Assembly (NCBI GenBank): GCA_025362395.1
Contig: JANYGK010000115.1
Location: 1-64,000 of the forward strand
Direction: 5' to 3'
DNA from: Bacteroidota bacterium
GTDB lineage: Bacteria > Bacteroidota > Bacteroidia > B-17B0 > Aurantibacillaceae
Length of the DNA stretch: 64,000 nt
Part shown: positions 17,494-27,073 of the stretch, in pieces
Numbering within the stretch: the stretch's first letter is position 1
Layout: each line of letters begins with the position of its first letter
Translations under genes and position numbers: made by a program
The notes under the pieces: model-generated
Told to the model about the DNA's origin: nothing
Databases searched by the model: none
What the model saw: the letters and a program-made list of their open reading frames with translations, nothing else

Positions 17494-20400
17494 TTAAATA
17501 GAAACGCCTATCATGCACACATCATCAATTTGCTCGTAGCCCGCACGCCACTCTTCAAAAAAAGTATCAATGGCTTCTTTTTGTTTAGGCATGGGCTTTT
17601 CGTAGTTATCCAATAATAGTTTACGAAAAGCATTATATTTTAATTTTTTTCCACCTGCTCCTCCAAACTGATCTACAAAACCGTCGGAGAAAATATAAAT
17701 TTTATCATTCGGCAACAGGTCAATATGATGATTAGTAAATTCATAATTTTCCACACCCACAAAATTACCGATAGGATGTTTGTCTCCTTTGGTTTTTAAT
17801 ACTTCTCCGTCTCTTACAATAAATAAAGGACTGAACGCGCCTGCAAATTCAAGGGTATTGTTTTCGAGGTCAATAGAACAGATCGCTATATCCATACCGT
17901 CGCGGATCTTAGAGTCTTCCACTTTTTGACGAAGTGTGTCGCTGATATTTTTATTTAAATGCGTTAAAATTTCGGAAGGCTTGGTGTAATTGTATTCATT
18001 AACTATTTGGTTAAGCCCGTTAAAGCCAATGATGCTCATAAATGCCCCGGGAACACCATGCCCCGTACAATCCACCACAGCAAATAAAATTTTATTTTCT
18101 TTTTTCTCTATCCAGTAAAAATCGCCGCTTACAATGTCTTTCGGCTTGTATAAAATAAAGGCGTCTTTTAATAGCGTTGTAACGGTTTCTTCTGAAGGTA
18201 AAAACGCTTCCTGAATCCGTTTGGCGTATTTAATACTATCTGTAATATGCTTATTTGTTTCTTCAATAATTTCTTTTTGTTTTACAACCTCTTTAGTACG
18301 TTCACTTACTTTATCTTCCAAATTCTCAACCAAGCTTGCATTCTCTAAGGCAATAGCGGTATAGGTTCCAAGTGTTTTTAAAATATTCATATGCAAAGGC
18401 GTGTAAGCATTTTTTTTAAAACTTTGTACCGTAATAACGCCAATTACTTTTTCGCCGATCATCATCGGGCAAAACAATAATGAGCTTGGCATATCGCCGG
18501 TTGGTACTACTATTTTATTGGTGTATTTCCTGTATTCATTTGCATTATCATTAATAAAAATCTCTTTTTTATGTTTAACGCACCACACCGAAAAGTTATC
18601 TTCATTATCCATAGATATAGCTAATGGTTCCAACAACTCTCCCTTTTCTATTTCATATTTATATTCTATCTCATTTGTTTTAGGGTCGTAAATGCGAACT
18701 CCAAAGCAATCGGCATTCATCAATTTGCTGATGTTTTCGTGTAATTTACCGAATATAGAATCGAAATTAATATTTGAAATGATGTGCTGGCCTATTTCAC
18801 TAAGCAAGCGGGTGTTTTCGTGAGACTTTTCTATCTCTTCTTTTTGTCGCGTTACTTCTCTAGTTCTTTCCTGTACACGGTCTTCAAGTCCTTTGTATAA
18901 ATTTGCATTTTCAATGGCACTCCCCACATATACTGAAAGGCTTCTTAAAATATCAAGGTGATGGTCTTTATAAATGTGTTTTTCGAAACTCTGTACCGTA
19001 ATTACACCAATAGTTTTGCCTTTGGATACCAACGGCAAATAGATCATTGATTCGGGATTTTCACCTTCTACCGCACTATAAGAACCTTGTACGTGCTGAC
19101 TGTATTCTTTTTCCCAATCGTTAATTACGAACTCCCGGCAGTGTAAAAAACAAAGCGTTGCTGTTCTCTCATCTTTTAAGCTGAATGCAAAATCCGACAA
19201 TTTTTCTCCTTTTTCCATAGATCCTGAAAAGAAAAGATCATTGTGTTCAGGGCGATGCAAAGCAATGCCGAAAACCGTGGCATCCATTAAATTATTAATC
19301 CGCTCGTATACTTTTGAAATAATTTCACTAACGGAAAGCGTAGAGGCAATCTCTTTTCCTATTTCACTCAGCAACTTATTATTACGGAAACTTTTTTCCA
19401 CCTGCTCTTTTTGCGATACAACCTCAGAGGTTCTTTCTTCTACTTTTTCTTCCAGGTGTTCAATCAGGTGGGCATTCTCTAAGGCAATAGCTGTGTAGGT
19501 TCCAAGCGTTTTTAATACATCCATGTGAAATGGCGTGTAAGCATTTTTTTCGAAGCTTTGTACCGTAATAACGCCTGTTACATTATCGCCGATGGTTAAT
19601 GGGCAAAACAATAAAGAGTTAGGCATATCGCCTGAAGGCACTACAATTTTTTTAGTGTATTTAGAATATTCCGTTAAATTATCATTGATAAATATTTCTT
19701 TATTATGTGTTATGCACCATACCGAATAGTTATCTATATCATCCATTGATACGGATAGCGGCATTTTTAATTTGCCGCGTTCCATCGAATATTTATACTC
19801 TATCTCTCTCTGTTCTTTTTGATACACCCTTACACTAAAGCAATCGGCATTCATTAGCTTTCCTACATTTTCATGCAGCTTCTGAAAAATAGAATCAAAA
19901 TCAACATCCGAAATAATTTGCTGGCCGATCACATTCAGCATTCGGGTTGTTTCCTGGGCTTTTTCCAACTGTACTTTTTGCTCTGTTACTTTTTGCGTTC
20001 TTTCTTTTACCCGTTCCTCCAATTTTTCGTAAAGCGTAGCGTTTTCAATAGCTATAGCGCAATATACAGCCAGGTTTTTGACAAGGTTTACCTGGTATTC
20101 GTCATAAGCATTTTTATTAAAGCTTTGAACAGTTAGCACACCTAATTTTTTACCGTTAATTTTTAAAGGTAAATAGATGATAGATTGCACCGATTGCCCA
20201 ACCACGGGTTTTAAAACTTTTTGAATGTATTTTCCCGACTCCAACTGATGGTCATTGATAACAATATCAATTTCTTTATTAAAACACACGGTTGCCAAAC
20301 GGTTCGTATCGGTAAGCTCGTACCCCGAGGAAGCCAATACAACATTCTCTTCTATGTACCCCGGAAAAATTAATTCTTTACCGTCGGCAGAAACCACACC

Positions 20401-21621
20401 GATGCCAAAACCGCCGGCATCCATGATGTTTTTTATGATTTCGTAAACTTTTTTATTAATGGCCTCCACCGATAAAAGTGATGTAATGGTTTTTCCAAGG
20501 TCGCTTAATACCATTAAATCATTTGACAGAACTTCAAGCTGCTTATTTTTTTGACTCAACAGTTCTTTGTCTTTTTCCATTTGCGAAATACTTACCTGCA
20601 TTTCTATTCCTTTCAGCTTTTGTTTATTTTTTTCACTGAAGTACTCTTCCTTTAATGTGTAGTAATTTTTAAAATGTTCAATAAATTTAACGGTGTTAGC
20701 CTGCTTTTCATAGATTCTTGATAAAGCTTCATGAGCCTTATAAATAACCTCTTTCGTCTGGGTTTCTTCCGCAATGGCTAACGCTTTATTTAAATGGAGA
20801 ATAGCATAATCGGGGCGGTTCATTTTTAAATACAGGTCGCCCAACTGAAAATTAGTTTCCGCAATGCCCGATTTAAAATTAAGGTCTTCTCTTATGGCCA
20901 GGCACTCACGCAGTTGTTTTTCAGCATCGATTAAATTACCCGCTGCCAAATATATTTTCGCTAACCCATCAATGGCATAAGCTTCTACATGCTTTGAGCC
21001 AATGGAGCGCGCTACCTCTAAGGTGCGTTTTTTGAACTCAACGGCTTTTTGAACATTATTTAAATTAAAATACGCTGACCCTAAACCATCAAGGATGCGG
21101 GAGAGCAAATGCTTATCATTTTCTTTTTCCGCGAGCTCGAGCCCTTTAGTAAGCGCCTCAATCGCTTTTTCGTTATCGCCCGATGTATAATAAACGGAGC
21201 CAATACCGTTTAACGCGTTGGCTTTAGCAAAAGTGTCGTTATTTTGCACTGCCTTATTAAGCATTTCATGCGAATATTTTAACGCGTTGTCATAATCGGC
21301 TAAATAATAATACGCGCAAAAAATATGATATAAGGCATGCGCTTCAAATTTTTTATCCGGGATTTGCTCAAATAATGTAAGCGATTGAAAAAGGTCTTTT
21401 AGGGCATCGTCATAATTTCCAAGCCATACCATACATGAGCCTTTACAGGCCAGCGCTTTCGCGCGTGCTCTTTCATTCTCACTTTTATGAATAGCCGTCA
21501 ACACTTCATCGGCAAGCCCGGCACCTAACTGCGGGTTATTCCTACATATTTCAAACGATTGAGAAAGCAGCTTTTCAATTTGAAAAGAGTCAATCATATC
21601 TTTATTGTCAATGTTAGACAT
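17494..21621 (-). CDS. TPR / four-GAF / SpoIIE-type PP2C phosphatase
   Basis: A 1375-residue signalling protein without membrane segments. TPR repeats span about residues 10-325 and a coiled coil 325-370. Four GAF domains start near 374, 562, 752 and 940, each followed by a coiled-coil linker of the form LEExVxERTxxVxxQK. A C-terminal SpoIIE/PP2C phosphatase starts near 1155 (KPKDIVSGDFYW, VDCTGHGVPGAFMS, DGMDIAICSID, FSDGFVDQFGG). The metal-binding Asp residues are present, so it is likely an active Ser/Thr phosphatase controlled by ligand binding to the GAFs, as in partner-switching systems, though no anti-sigma kinase or STAS gene is nearby. GAF1-2 and GAF3-4 are a tandem duplication. Confidence 0.88.
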   Translation of the reverse strand: MSNIDNKDMIDSFQIEKLLSQSFEICRNNPQLGAGLADEVLTAIHKSENERARAKALACKGSCMVWLGNYDDALKDLFQSLTLFEQIPDKKFEAHALYHIFCAYYYLADYDNALKYSHEMLNKAVQNNDTFAKANALNGIGSVYYTSGDNEKAIEALTKGLELAEKENDKHLLSRILDGLGSAYFNLNNVQKAVEFKKRTLEVARSIGSKHVEAYAIDGLAKIYLAAGNLIDAEKQLRECLAIREDLNFKSGIAETNFQLGDLYLKMNRPDYAILHLNKALAIAEETQTKEVIYKAHEALSRIYEKQANTVKFIEHFKNYYTLKEEYFSEKNKQKLKGIEMQVSISQMEKDKELLSQKNKQLEVLSNDLMVLSDLGKTITSLLSVEAINKKVYEIIKNIMDAGGFGIGVVSADGKELIFPGYIEENVVLASSGYELTDTNRLATVCFNKEIDIVINDHQLESGKYIQKVLKPVVGQSVQSIIYLPLKINGKKLGVLTVQSFNKNAYDEYQVNLVKNLAVYCAIAIENATLYEKLEERVKERTQKVTEQKVQLEKAQETTRMLNVIGQQIISDVDFDSIFQKLHENVGKLMNADCFSVRVYQKEQREIEYKYSMERGKLKMPLSVSMDDIDNYSVWCITHNKEIFINDNLTEYSKYTKKIVVPSGDMPNSLLFCPLTIGDNVTGVITVQSFEKNAYTPFHMDVLKTLGTYTAIALENAHLIEHLEEKVEERTSEVVSQKEQVEKSFRNNKLLSEIGKEIASTLSVSEIISKVYERINNLMDATVFGIALHRPEHNDLFFSGSMEKGEKLSDFAFSLKDERTATLCFLHCREFVINDWEKEYSQHVQGSYSAVEGENPESMIYLPLVSKGKTIGVITVQSFEKHIYKDHHLDILRSLSVYVGSAIENANLYKGLEDRVQERTREVTRQKEEIEKSHENTRLLSEIGQHIISNINFDSIFGKLHENISKLMNADCFGVRIYDPKTNEIEYKYEIEKGELLEPLAISMDNEDNFSVWCVKHKKEIFINDNANEYRKYTNKIVVPTGDMPSSLLFCPMMIGEKVIGVITVQSFKKNAYTPLHMNILKTLGTYTAIALENASLVENLEDKVSERTKEVVKQKEIIEETNKHITDSIKYAKRIQEAFLPSEETVTTLLKDAFILYKPKDIVSGDFYWIEKKENKILFAVVDCTGHGVPGAFMSIIGFNGLNQIVNEYNYTKPSEILTHLNKNISDTLRQKVEDSKIRDGMDIAICSIDLENNTLEFAGAFSPLFIVRDGEVLKTKGDKHPIGNFVGVENYEFTNHHIDLLPNDKIYIFSDGFVDQFGGAGGKKLKYNAFRKLLLDNYEKPMPKQKEAIDTFFEEWRAGYEQIDDVCMIGVSI

Positions 21622-21904
21622 GTGGTTCAGGGGGCCTATTAAAAGGTTAATTTATAAAATAATACTATCAAAAACAAAAAATATCGTTCTAACGGTATTT
21701 TCTTTTGTTAAAATCATTAAAAGCTTCATTATATATTAATTTGTTAAAACTAATTTGATACAAGCGTGTTTATGATTTCAGGGTATTACCATTTAGGGTT
21801 TACCCTTAAATTTTATAGGATTACAAATCGAAAATTAGTTATTTTACATACATTCATTCATTGGTTTTAAACATTAACGGCTTCTCTTATTATAACACAC
21901 ACTT

Positions 21905-22684
21905 ATGAGTGATTATCTTTTAATTCCTTTAACAGCATGGGCTGTGGTAGCTGTAATAATGACGTTGGTTTTTGTTTGGGCTCTGCGTATCAAAAATTAT
22001 GGTGTAGTAGATGTATTTTGGGCTTTTAATTTTTTAGTAATAGCCTTTATTATTTGGTGCTCGGCAAATGGGTTTACCGAACGTAAAAACATAGTGTGCT
22101 CCTTAGTTTTATTATGGAGCTTACGCTTGGGCATTTATTTATCCTTTAGGGTATTGGGGCATTTGGATGAAGAAGAAGGTCGTTACAGGCAGTTACGGGC
22201 TGAATGGTCTGCTCCAAAGTTCTTTATCTTTTTTCAGATGCAGGCTTTATCAAATGTATTTTTATGCGTTCCATTCTTTGTAATTGCTTTAAATAAAAGC
22301 GAGCCGTTGTCAATGGTTGAATACATAGGCGCAACCCTATGGTTTATTTGCATTTGTGGTGAAGGCGTTGCCGATTGGCAGTTACAGCAATTCAAAAAAA
22401 ACGCATCCAATAAAGGCAAAGTGTGCCAAACCGGTTTATGGAATTATTCCAGGCACCCCAATTATTTTTTTCAATTCTTTATTTGGATCTCTGTTTTGAT
22501 CTTTGCATTACCAAGCCCTTACGGTTGGTTGGCGGTAATTTGCCCTATTTCCATCGGCTATTTAATTTTTAAAGTTACAGGTATTCCTATGACTGAAGAA
22601 CAATCCATAAGAAGCAAGGGCGAACTGTATAAAGAATATCAACGCACAACCAGTGCCTTTGTGCCGTGGTTTAAAAAAAAATAA
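21905..22684 (+). CDS. DUF1295 membrane protein (steroid 5-alpha-reductase-like)
   Basis: 259 residues with about six to seven membrane segments. The C-terminal phrases WNYSRHPNYFFQFFIW and DWQLQQFKK are typical of DUF1295, which belongs to the same superfamily as steroid 5-alpha-reductases and isoprenylcysteine methyltransferases; homologues reduce lipid double bonds. It is the first gene of the lipid-modification cluster. An NADPH-dependent reduction of an unsaturated lipid intermediate is an inference. Confidence 0.82.
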   Translation: MSDYLLIPLTAWAVVAVIMTLVFVWALRIKNYGVVDVFWAFNFLVIAFIIWCSANGFTERKNIVCSLVLLWSLRLGIYLSFRVLGHLDEEEGRYRQLRAEWSAPKFFIFFQMQALSNVFLCVPFFVIALNKSEPLSMVEYIGATLWFICICGEGVADWQLQQFKKNASNKGKVCQTGLWNYSRHPNYFFQFFIWISVLIFALPSPYGWLAVICPISIGYLIFKVTGIPMTEEQSIRSKGELYKEYQRTTSAFVPWFKKK

Positions 22685-22739
22685 TGGAAAAGGGAAGTAT
22701 GTAAACCGGTAAACGTATCAACGTTCTCACCTTTTCCAT
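22684..22739. repeat. Inverted repeat in DUF1295/methyltransferase spacer
   Basis: ATGGAAAAGG (22684-22693) and CCTTTTCCAT (22730-22739) form a perfect 10-pair stem with a 36-base loop in the 83-base spacer. It lacks a T run, so it is not a standard terminator. It may set relative expression or mRNA stability. Confidence 0.45.
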
Positions 22740-22767
22740 CTTTCCTTTTCCCTTTTACATTAATATT

Positions 22768-23805
22768 ATGTGGTATAATTCATTACTGGAAAACAACAAA
22801 ATTCCTGATCCTCTTTTAAGGATTGGTATTCGTAAACTTTTAAAGCAGCGTTTAACTGATGAGCACAAAGGCAATGTGGAAGTCCGGCAGGCGCATTTAA
22901 TGAAACTTATTGAAGAGCTGAAGGCTACACCAACCATTGCTGTTAATACGCAGGAAGCCAATGAGCAGCATTATGAAGTGCCCACGGAATTTTATAAATA
23001 CTGCTTAGGAAAACATTTAAAATACAGCAGCGGTTACTGGAAAAACGGTGTAACAGATATTGATACCTCCGAAAAAGATATGCTTGAGCTTACTTGCGAG
23101 CGTGCCGAATTGCAAAATGGCCAGCAGGTATTGGAGCTTGGCTGCGGTTGGGGTTCCCTTTCATTATTTATGGCGGCTAAATATCCTCAAAGCACTTTTA
23201 CGGTAGTTTCCAATTCAAGAACACAAAAGCTGTATATTGATGAACAGGCAAACTTACGCGGCATCAGTAACCTAACCGTTATAACCAATAATATTAACGA
23301 TTTTAAATTAAACAAAACGTTTGACAGGATTGTATCTGTTGAAATGTTTGAGCACATGCGTAACTATCAAAAACTAATGCACCTGGTATCTAGCCTGCTA
23401 AAAGCCGAAGGGAAGCTGTTCGTACACATTTTTACGCATAAGAAATATGCTTATAAGTTTGAAGTGATTGATGAAACAGACTGGATGAGCAAATACTTTT
23501 TTACAGGCGGTATTATGCCGAGTGATGACCTGCTATTGTACTTCAATGAACATGTATCTATTGAAAAACACTGGCATGTGAGTGGTATGCACTACAGCAA
23601 AACAGCGGAAGCATGGCTGCAAAATATGGATAAGCATAAAGCGCAAATCATGCTTTTGTTTGAAACTACTTATGGCAAAGAACAAGCGGTAAAATGGTGG
23701 GTGTACTGGCGAATTTTTTATATGGCCTGTGCCGAACTTTGGGGTTATAATAATGGTGAAGAATGGATCGTGAGTCACTATTTATTTGAAAAAGGAGGCA
23801 GCTGA
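22768..23805 (+). CDS. Cyclopropane-fatty-acid-synthase family methyltransferase (short form)
   Basis: 345 residues, SAM-dependent. Motif I is VLELGCGWGSLSLFMAA near residue 125; the family phrases HYEVPTEFYKYCLGKHLKYS, SVEMFEHMRNYQ and FVHIFTHKKYAYKFE are present. It lacks the N-terminal domain of classical Cfa and resembles the sub-family that includes coclaurine N-methyltransferase-like proteins. The Cys of the YSC motif that helps bind bicarbonate in E. coli Cfa is Ser here (KYSSGYW). It precedes the hydrolase gene and is in the same operon. Methyl transfer to an unsaturated acyl chain is the likely class of reaction; the exact product is unknown. Confidence 0.83.
   Translation: MWYNSLLENNKIPDPLLRIGIRKLLKQRLTDEHKGNVEVRQAHLMKLIEELKATPTIAVNTQEANEQHYEVPTEFYKYCLGKHLKYSSGYWKNGVTDIDTSEKDMLELTCERAELQNGQQVLELGCGWGSLSLFMAAKYPQSTFTVVSNSRTQKLYIDEQANLRGISNLTVITNNINDFKLNKTFDRIVSVEMFEHMRNYQKLMHLVSSLLKAEGKLFVHIFTHKKYAYKFEVIDETDWMSKYFFTGGIMPSDDLLLYFNEHVSIEKHWHVSGMHYSKTAEAWLQNMDKHKAQIMLLFETTYGKEQAVKWWVYWRIFYMACAELWGYNNGEEWIVSHYLFEKGGS
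23791..23798 (+). promoter_or_regulatory. Ribosome binding site deciding the hydrolase start
   Basis: AAAGGAGG lies 8 bases upstream of ATG 23807, which itself starts just after the TGA of the previous gene (23803-23805). Strong Shine-Dalgarno sites are rare in this window, and this one favours 23807 over the in-frame ATG at 23786. Confidence 0.6.
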
Positions 23806-23806
23806 T

Positions 23807-24934
23807 ATGTGGCGTTTAATTGTAGCAATTATTTTATTTTTAATATCCCTACTGGCTTTAGTTAAAGCGCCTACTAATTTCTTTTGGTTGGCAGCAGTAG
23901 CTGTAACTGAGTTTCCTTATATTCCTGTTTTAGTATCCATCGTATTTTTTGTTGCCTGCATCAATACACAACATTATAAAATGCCTGTGCTGATGGTTAC
24001 GGGCGCGGCAGTTATTATTTATTCCTTACCTATTATTGAAGCTTATGTAAGGGGTAATAAGCTGGATGATTTTAATAAAACATTTCCTTCAGCAAAGGTA
24101 AATCACAAATTACGGCAGCCCTATTCTTTTATAAAAATGTTTAGCGGCGTAGGAATTAAAAAAATTGAGCCGGAAATTTTTACCTATAAAAAAACACCGG
24201 GGCACGATCTGAATATTGATTTTTATTCGGCCGGTAAAACCAAAGCGCCCTGTGTAATTGTTATTCATGGAGGCTCATGGAGCCAGGGTGACAGCAAACA
24301 GCTCCCGGCACTAAACAGTTATCTGGCAAATAGAGGTGTACATATAGCAGCTATTAATTACAGGTTAGCGCCAACTTATAAATTCCCTGCACCTGTTGAA
24401 GATACTAAGGAAGCAATAGCTTACTTAAAAAAACATGCCGACCTGTTATGTATTGATACTACTCACTTTGTATTACTGGGAAGATCGGCCGGGGCGCAAA
24501 TAGCATTAATGGCGGCATATACTTTTCATGATCCCGGCATTAAAGGAGTAGTGTCGCTGTACGGCCCTGCGGACATGGCTTGGGGAGCAACACTAAAATC
24601 AAATAAGCTGGTATTGGATGTAGACAAAGTATTCAGCGACTACTTAGGCGGCTTAATAAGTGAAGTGCCAAAAATTTATGACGAAAGTACGGCTTGCAAT
24701 TACGTTACCCCGCTATCAATACCAACTTTATTGATACATGGGCCTAACGATGCGTTAGTATCTTATTACCACAGTGTGCGATTAGCGGAAAAATTAAAAA
24801 CTAACGGTGTGCCTTATTACTTTCTAAATTTACCGTGGGCCACACATGGTTGCGACTATAATATTAACGGGCCGAGCGGGCAGTTATCCACTTACACCAT
24901 TGAGCGATTTATAAATTCGGTAACCACACATTAA
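23807..24934 (+). CDS. Alpha/beta hydrolase with N-terminal membrane segments
   Basis: 375 residues. The N-terminal about 95 residues hold three hydrophobic segments. The hydrolase domain of the acetyl-esterase/HSL type follows, with oxyanion motif VIHGGSWSQGD, nucleophile elbow LLGRSAGAQIAL, the acid in HGPNDALVS and the His in ATHGCD. Its domain would face the periplasm if the anchor is real. It is in the lipid cluster between methyltransferase and FAD protein; the next gene overlaps it by one base (TAATG). It may release or transfer an acyl group, but the substrate is not known. Confidence 0.8.
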   Translation: MWRLIVAIILFLISLLALVKAPTNFFWLAAVAVTEFPYIPVLVSIVFFVACINTQHYKMPVLMVTGAAVIIYSLPIIEAYVRGNKLDDFNKTFPSAKVNHKLRQPYSFIKMFSGVGIKKIEPEIFTYKKTPGHDLNIDFYSAGKTKAPCVIVIHGGSWSQGDSKQLPALNSYLANRGVHIAAINYRLAPTYKFPAPVEDTKEAIAYLKKHADLLCIDTTHFVLLGRSAGAQIALMAAYTFHDPGIKGVVSLYGPADMAWGATLKSNKLVLDVDKVFSDYLGGLISEVPKIYDESTACNYVTPLSIPTLLIHGPNDALVSYYHSVRLAEKLKTNGVPYYFLNLPWATHGCDYNINGPSGQLSTYTIERFINSVTTH

Positions 24935-26187
24935 TGCAGAAATTAGCAATTATAGGAACAGGTATAGCGGGTATGGGCTGCGCGCATTTGTTACAACACA
25001 TTTACGATATTACTCTTTTTGAAAAGAACATGTATATTGGCGGACATACTAATACTGTTGCGGTTGACGAAGACGGCGAGACTGTTTTTATGGATACCGG
25101 CTTTATGGTATTTAATTTTGAAACCTATCCTAATCTCTGCAAATTGTTTGATGAAATAAAAGCCCCGATCAAAAAAACAGACATGTCATTTAGTGTACAA
25201 TATACTCCTACAGGGCTTGAGTACTGCGGCTCAGGGCTGAACGGTTTATTTGCACAGCGAAAAAATATATTCAACATTAGTTATATAAAAATGCTGATGG
25301 AAATTACGCGCTTCAATAAAATAAGCGTGGACATTTTAGACAAGCCGGAGTATGCCTACTATTCTTTAGCAGATTATATTAAAGAATTTAAGTTCAGTAA
25401 TGAAATGTTGGTGAAGTATTTGATCCCGATGAGTTCCGCCGTGTGGAGCACTCCTATGGATAAGATGCTTGATTTTCCGGCTGTGGCTTTAATCCGGTTT
25501 TTTAAGAACCATGGTTTTTTAGGGTTGAATACACAGCATCAATGGTACACGTTACACAAGGGGAGCCAAGCTTACAGAGAAATTTTAATTAAACCGTTCA
25601 AAGATAAAATTCATATAAATAACGGAGTAGTAAATGTAAAACGATTGGATAACGGAAAAGCATTGCTGACATTATCCGACGGGCAACAACGCGAATTTGA
25701 TAAAGTTATTTTTGCTTCTCATGCCAATGAAACAGTTCAATTGCTTGATAAGCCAACGCACAATGAACAACGTTTACTGTCTGTTTTTAAATACGAAAAA
25801 AATATTGCTACAGTTCACACAGATGAATCCGTGATGCCAAAAAATAAACGGACTTGGAGCAGCTGGAATTACCGTATTGAGGAAAAAAACGGAACGCAAA
25901 TGCCAACTACTATTTATTGGATGAACCAATTACAGGGCGTTTCAAAGAAGCAAAATTATTTTGTGTCCATTAACGCAATTCCCGGGAGTATAGATCCGGC
26001 AAAGCTTATTAAAGAAATTGATTATGAGCATCCGCTATTTGATGTGCCGGCCATAAAAGCACAGGATGAGTTACCTATCTTAAATGAAAAAGGACCACTA
26101 TATTTTTGCGGCAGCTACTTTAAATACGGCTTCCATGAAGATGCTTATAAAAGTGCGGTTGAATTGTGTAAAATGATTAAAGGATAA
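24934..26187 (+). CDS. FAD-dependent amine-oxidase-like protein (UfaD-like)
   Basis: 417 residues with N-terminal FAD motif IIGTGIAGMGCAHLL and the phrase IGGHTNTVAVDEDG, continuing with DTGFMVFN and a C-terminal FAD contact (LYFCGSYFKYGFHEDAYKSA). This is the COG2907 type found fused to or beside cyclopropane synthases, for example the N-terminal domain of plant CPA-FAS. In Rhodobacter sphaeroides a member of this family (UfaD) is, to my recollection, the desaturase of methylated fatty acids on the way to furan fatty acids. Start overlaps the hydrolase stop, so translation is probably coupled. Function by analogy only. Confidence 0.82.
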   Translation: MQKLAIIGTGIAGMGCAHLLQHIYDITLFEKNMYIGGHTNTVAVDEDGETVFMDTGFMVFNFETYPNLCKLFDEIKAPIKKTDMSFSVQYTPTGLEYCGSGLNGLFAQRKNIFNISYIKMLMEITRFNKISVDILDKPEYAYYSLADYIKEFKFSNEMLVKYLIPMSSAVWSTPMDKMLDFPAVALIRFFKNHGFLGLNTQHQWYTLHKGSQAYREILIKPFKDKIHINNGVVNVKRLDNGKALLTLSDGQQREFDKVIFASHANETVQLLDKPTHNEQRLLSVFKYEKNIATVHTDESVMPKNKRTWSSWNYRIEEKNGTQMPTTIYWMNQLQGVSKKQNYFVSINAIPGSIDPAKLIKEIDYEHPLFDVPAIKAQDELPILNEKGPLYFCGSYFKYGFHEDAYKSAVELCKMIKG

Positions 26188-26243
26188 ACAAAGCGGCAAT
26201 CTCAGGTGTTCTATATATCTATGTGGTTAAACAATTAATAAAC

Positions 26244-27041
26244 ATGCTCTCTTCCCTCTATAAAACTACCGTTATGCACCACAGGCTTGCTCCCAAAAAG
26301 CATCACTTCCGGTATAATGTGTTTATGTTTTATATTGACTTAGATGAGCTTGAATTACTTAAAAAGAAATTCCTGTTTTTTAGTTTAAATCGTTTCAACT
26401 TTTTCAGCTTTCGGGATAAAGAACATTTGCAACTACCGATTGATAACCCGGATACATCAAAAAACACAAAACAACACATTACAGATTACTTAAAACAGAA
26501 CGGAGTTGATCTTCCAATAAGTAAAATAATGTGCTTAACTAATTTAAATATCCTTGGTTATAATTTTAATCCCGTTTCTTTTTATTATGTATTTGATTCA
26601 AATAATGAGCCTCTATGCAGTGTAGCGGAAGTAGGGAATACATTCGGAGAAATGAAACCTTATTTGTTAACTAAAGAAACACTTAACCAAAACACGTATC
26701 ATTTAAACACGATCAAGCATTTTTACGTGTCGCCGTTTTTTAACCACGATGCCAATTTTGATTTTAATTTAAGTATTCCCGGCGAAAAACTTACAATTCG
26801 CATTGATACATTTGATAAAGGAGAACGTGTATTCATCAGCACTTTAACAGGTATTAAAAAACCATTGACAACCCTTAATTTACTATGGTACAGTTTTCGT
26901 TTTCCGTTTTTAACCTTACAAATTATTACATTAATTCATTGGAACGCTTTATTATTATGGATGAAGAAAATTCCGTATCGTAAAAAAGGAGATATGTTAA
27001 ATCTGCAAAAGAACGTCTATCGTAAGTATAACAAGAATTAA
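26244..27041 (+). CDS. DUF1365 protein (UfaO-like)
   Basis: 265 residues with the family signatures MHHRLAPKKHHFRYNVFMFYIDLDEL at the N-terminus (several His), FNPVSFYYVFD, EVGNTFGEM and HFYVSPFF. DUF1365 proteins travel with the FAD protein and cyclopropane-synthase homologues; in R. sphaeroides one member is UfaO, needed for furan ring formation (from memory). I start it at ATG 26244, since the in-frame GTG at 26223 adds seven residues with no homology. It sits between the FAD and methyltransferase genes on the same strand. Biochemical role here is inferred. Confidence 0.85.
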   Translation: MLSSLYKTTVMHHRLAPKKHHFRYNVFMFYIDLDELELLKKKFLFFSLNRFNFFSFRDKEHLQLPIDNPDTSKNTKQHITDYLKQNGVDLPISKIMCLTNLNILGYNFNPVSFYYVFDSNNEPLCSVAEVGNTFGEMKPYLLTKETLNQNTYHLNTIKHFYVSPFFNHDANFDFNLSIPGEKLTIRIDTFDKGERVFISTLTGIKKPLTTLNLLWYSFRFPFLTLQIITLIHWNALLLWMKKIPYRKKGDMLNLQKNVYRKYNKN

Positions 27042-27073
27042 AAAATAAAATTATATCTTCGTATCTATAAAAA

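Noticed and set aside
12601-21621. CHAT protein as part of an anti-phage island
   Set aside because: It has a signal peptide and no nearby nuclease, toxin or gasdermin; the neighbours are signalling and redox genes.
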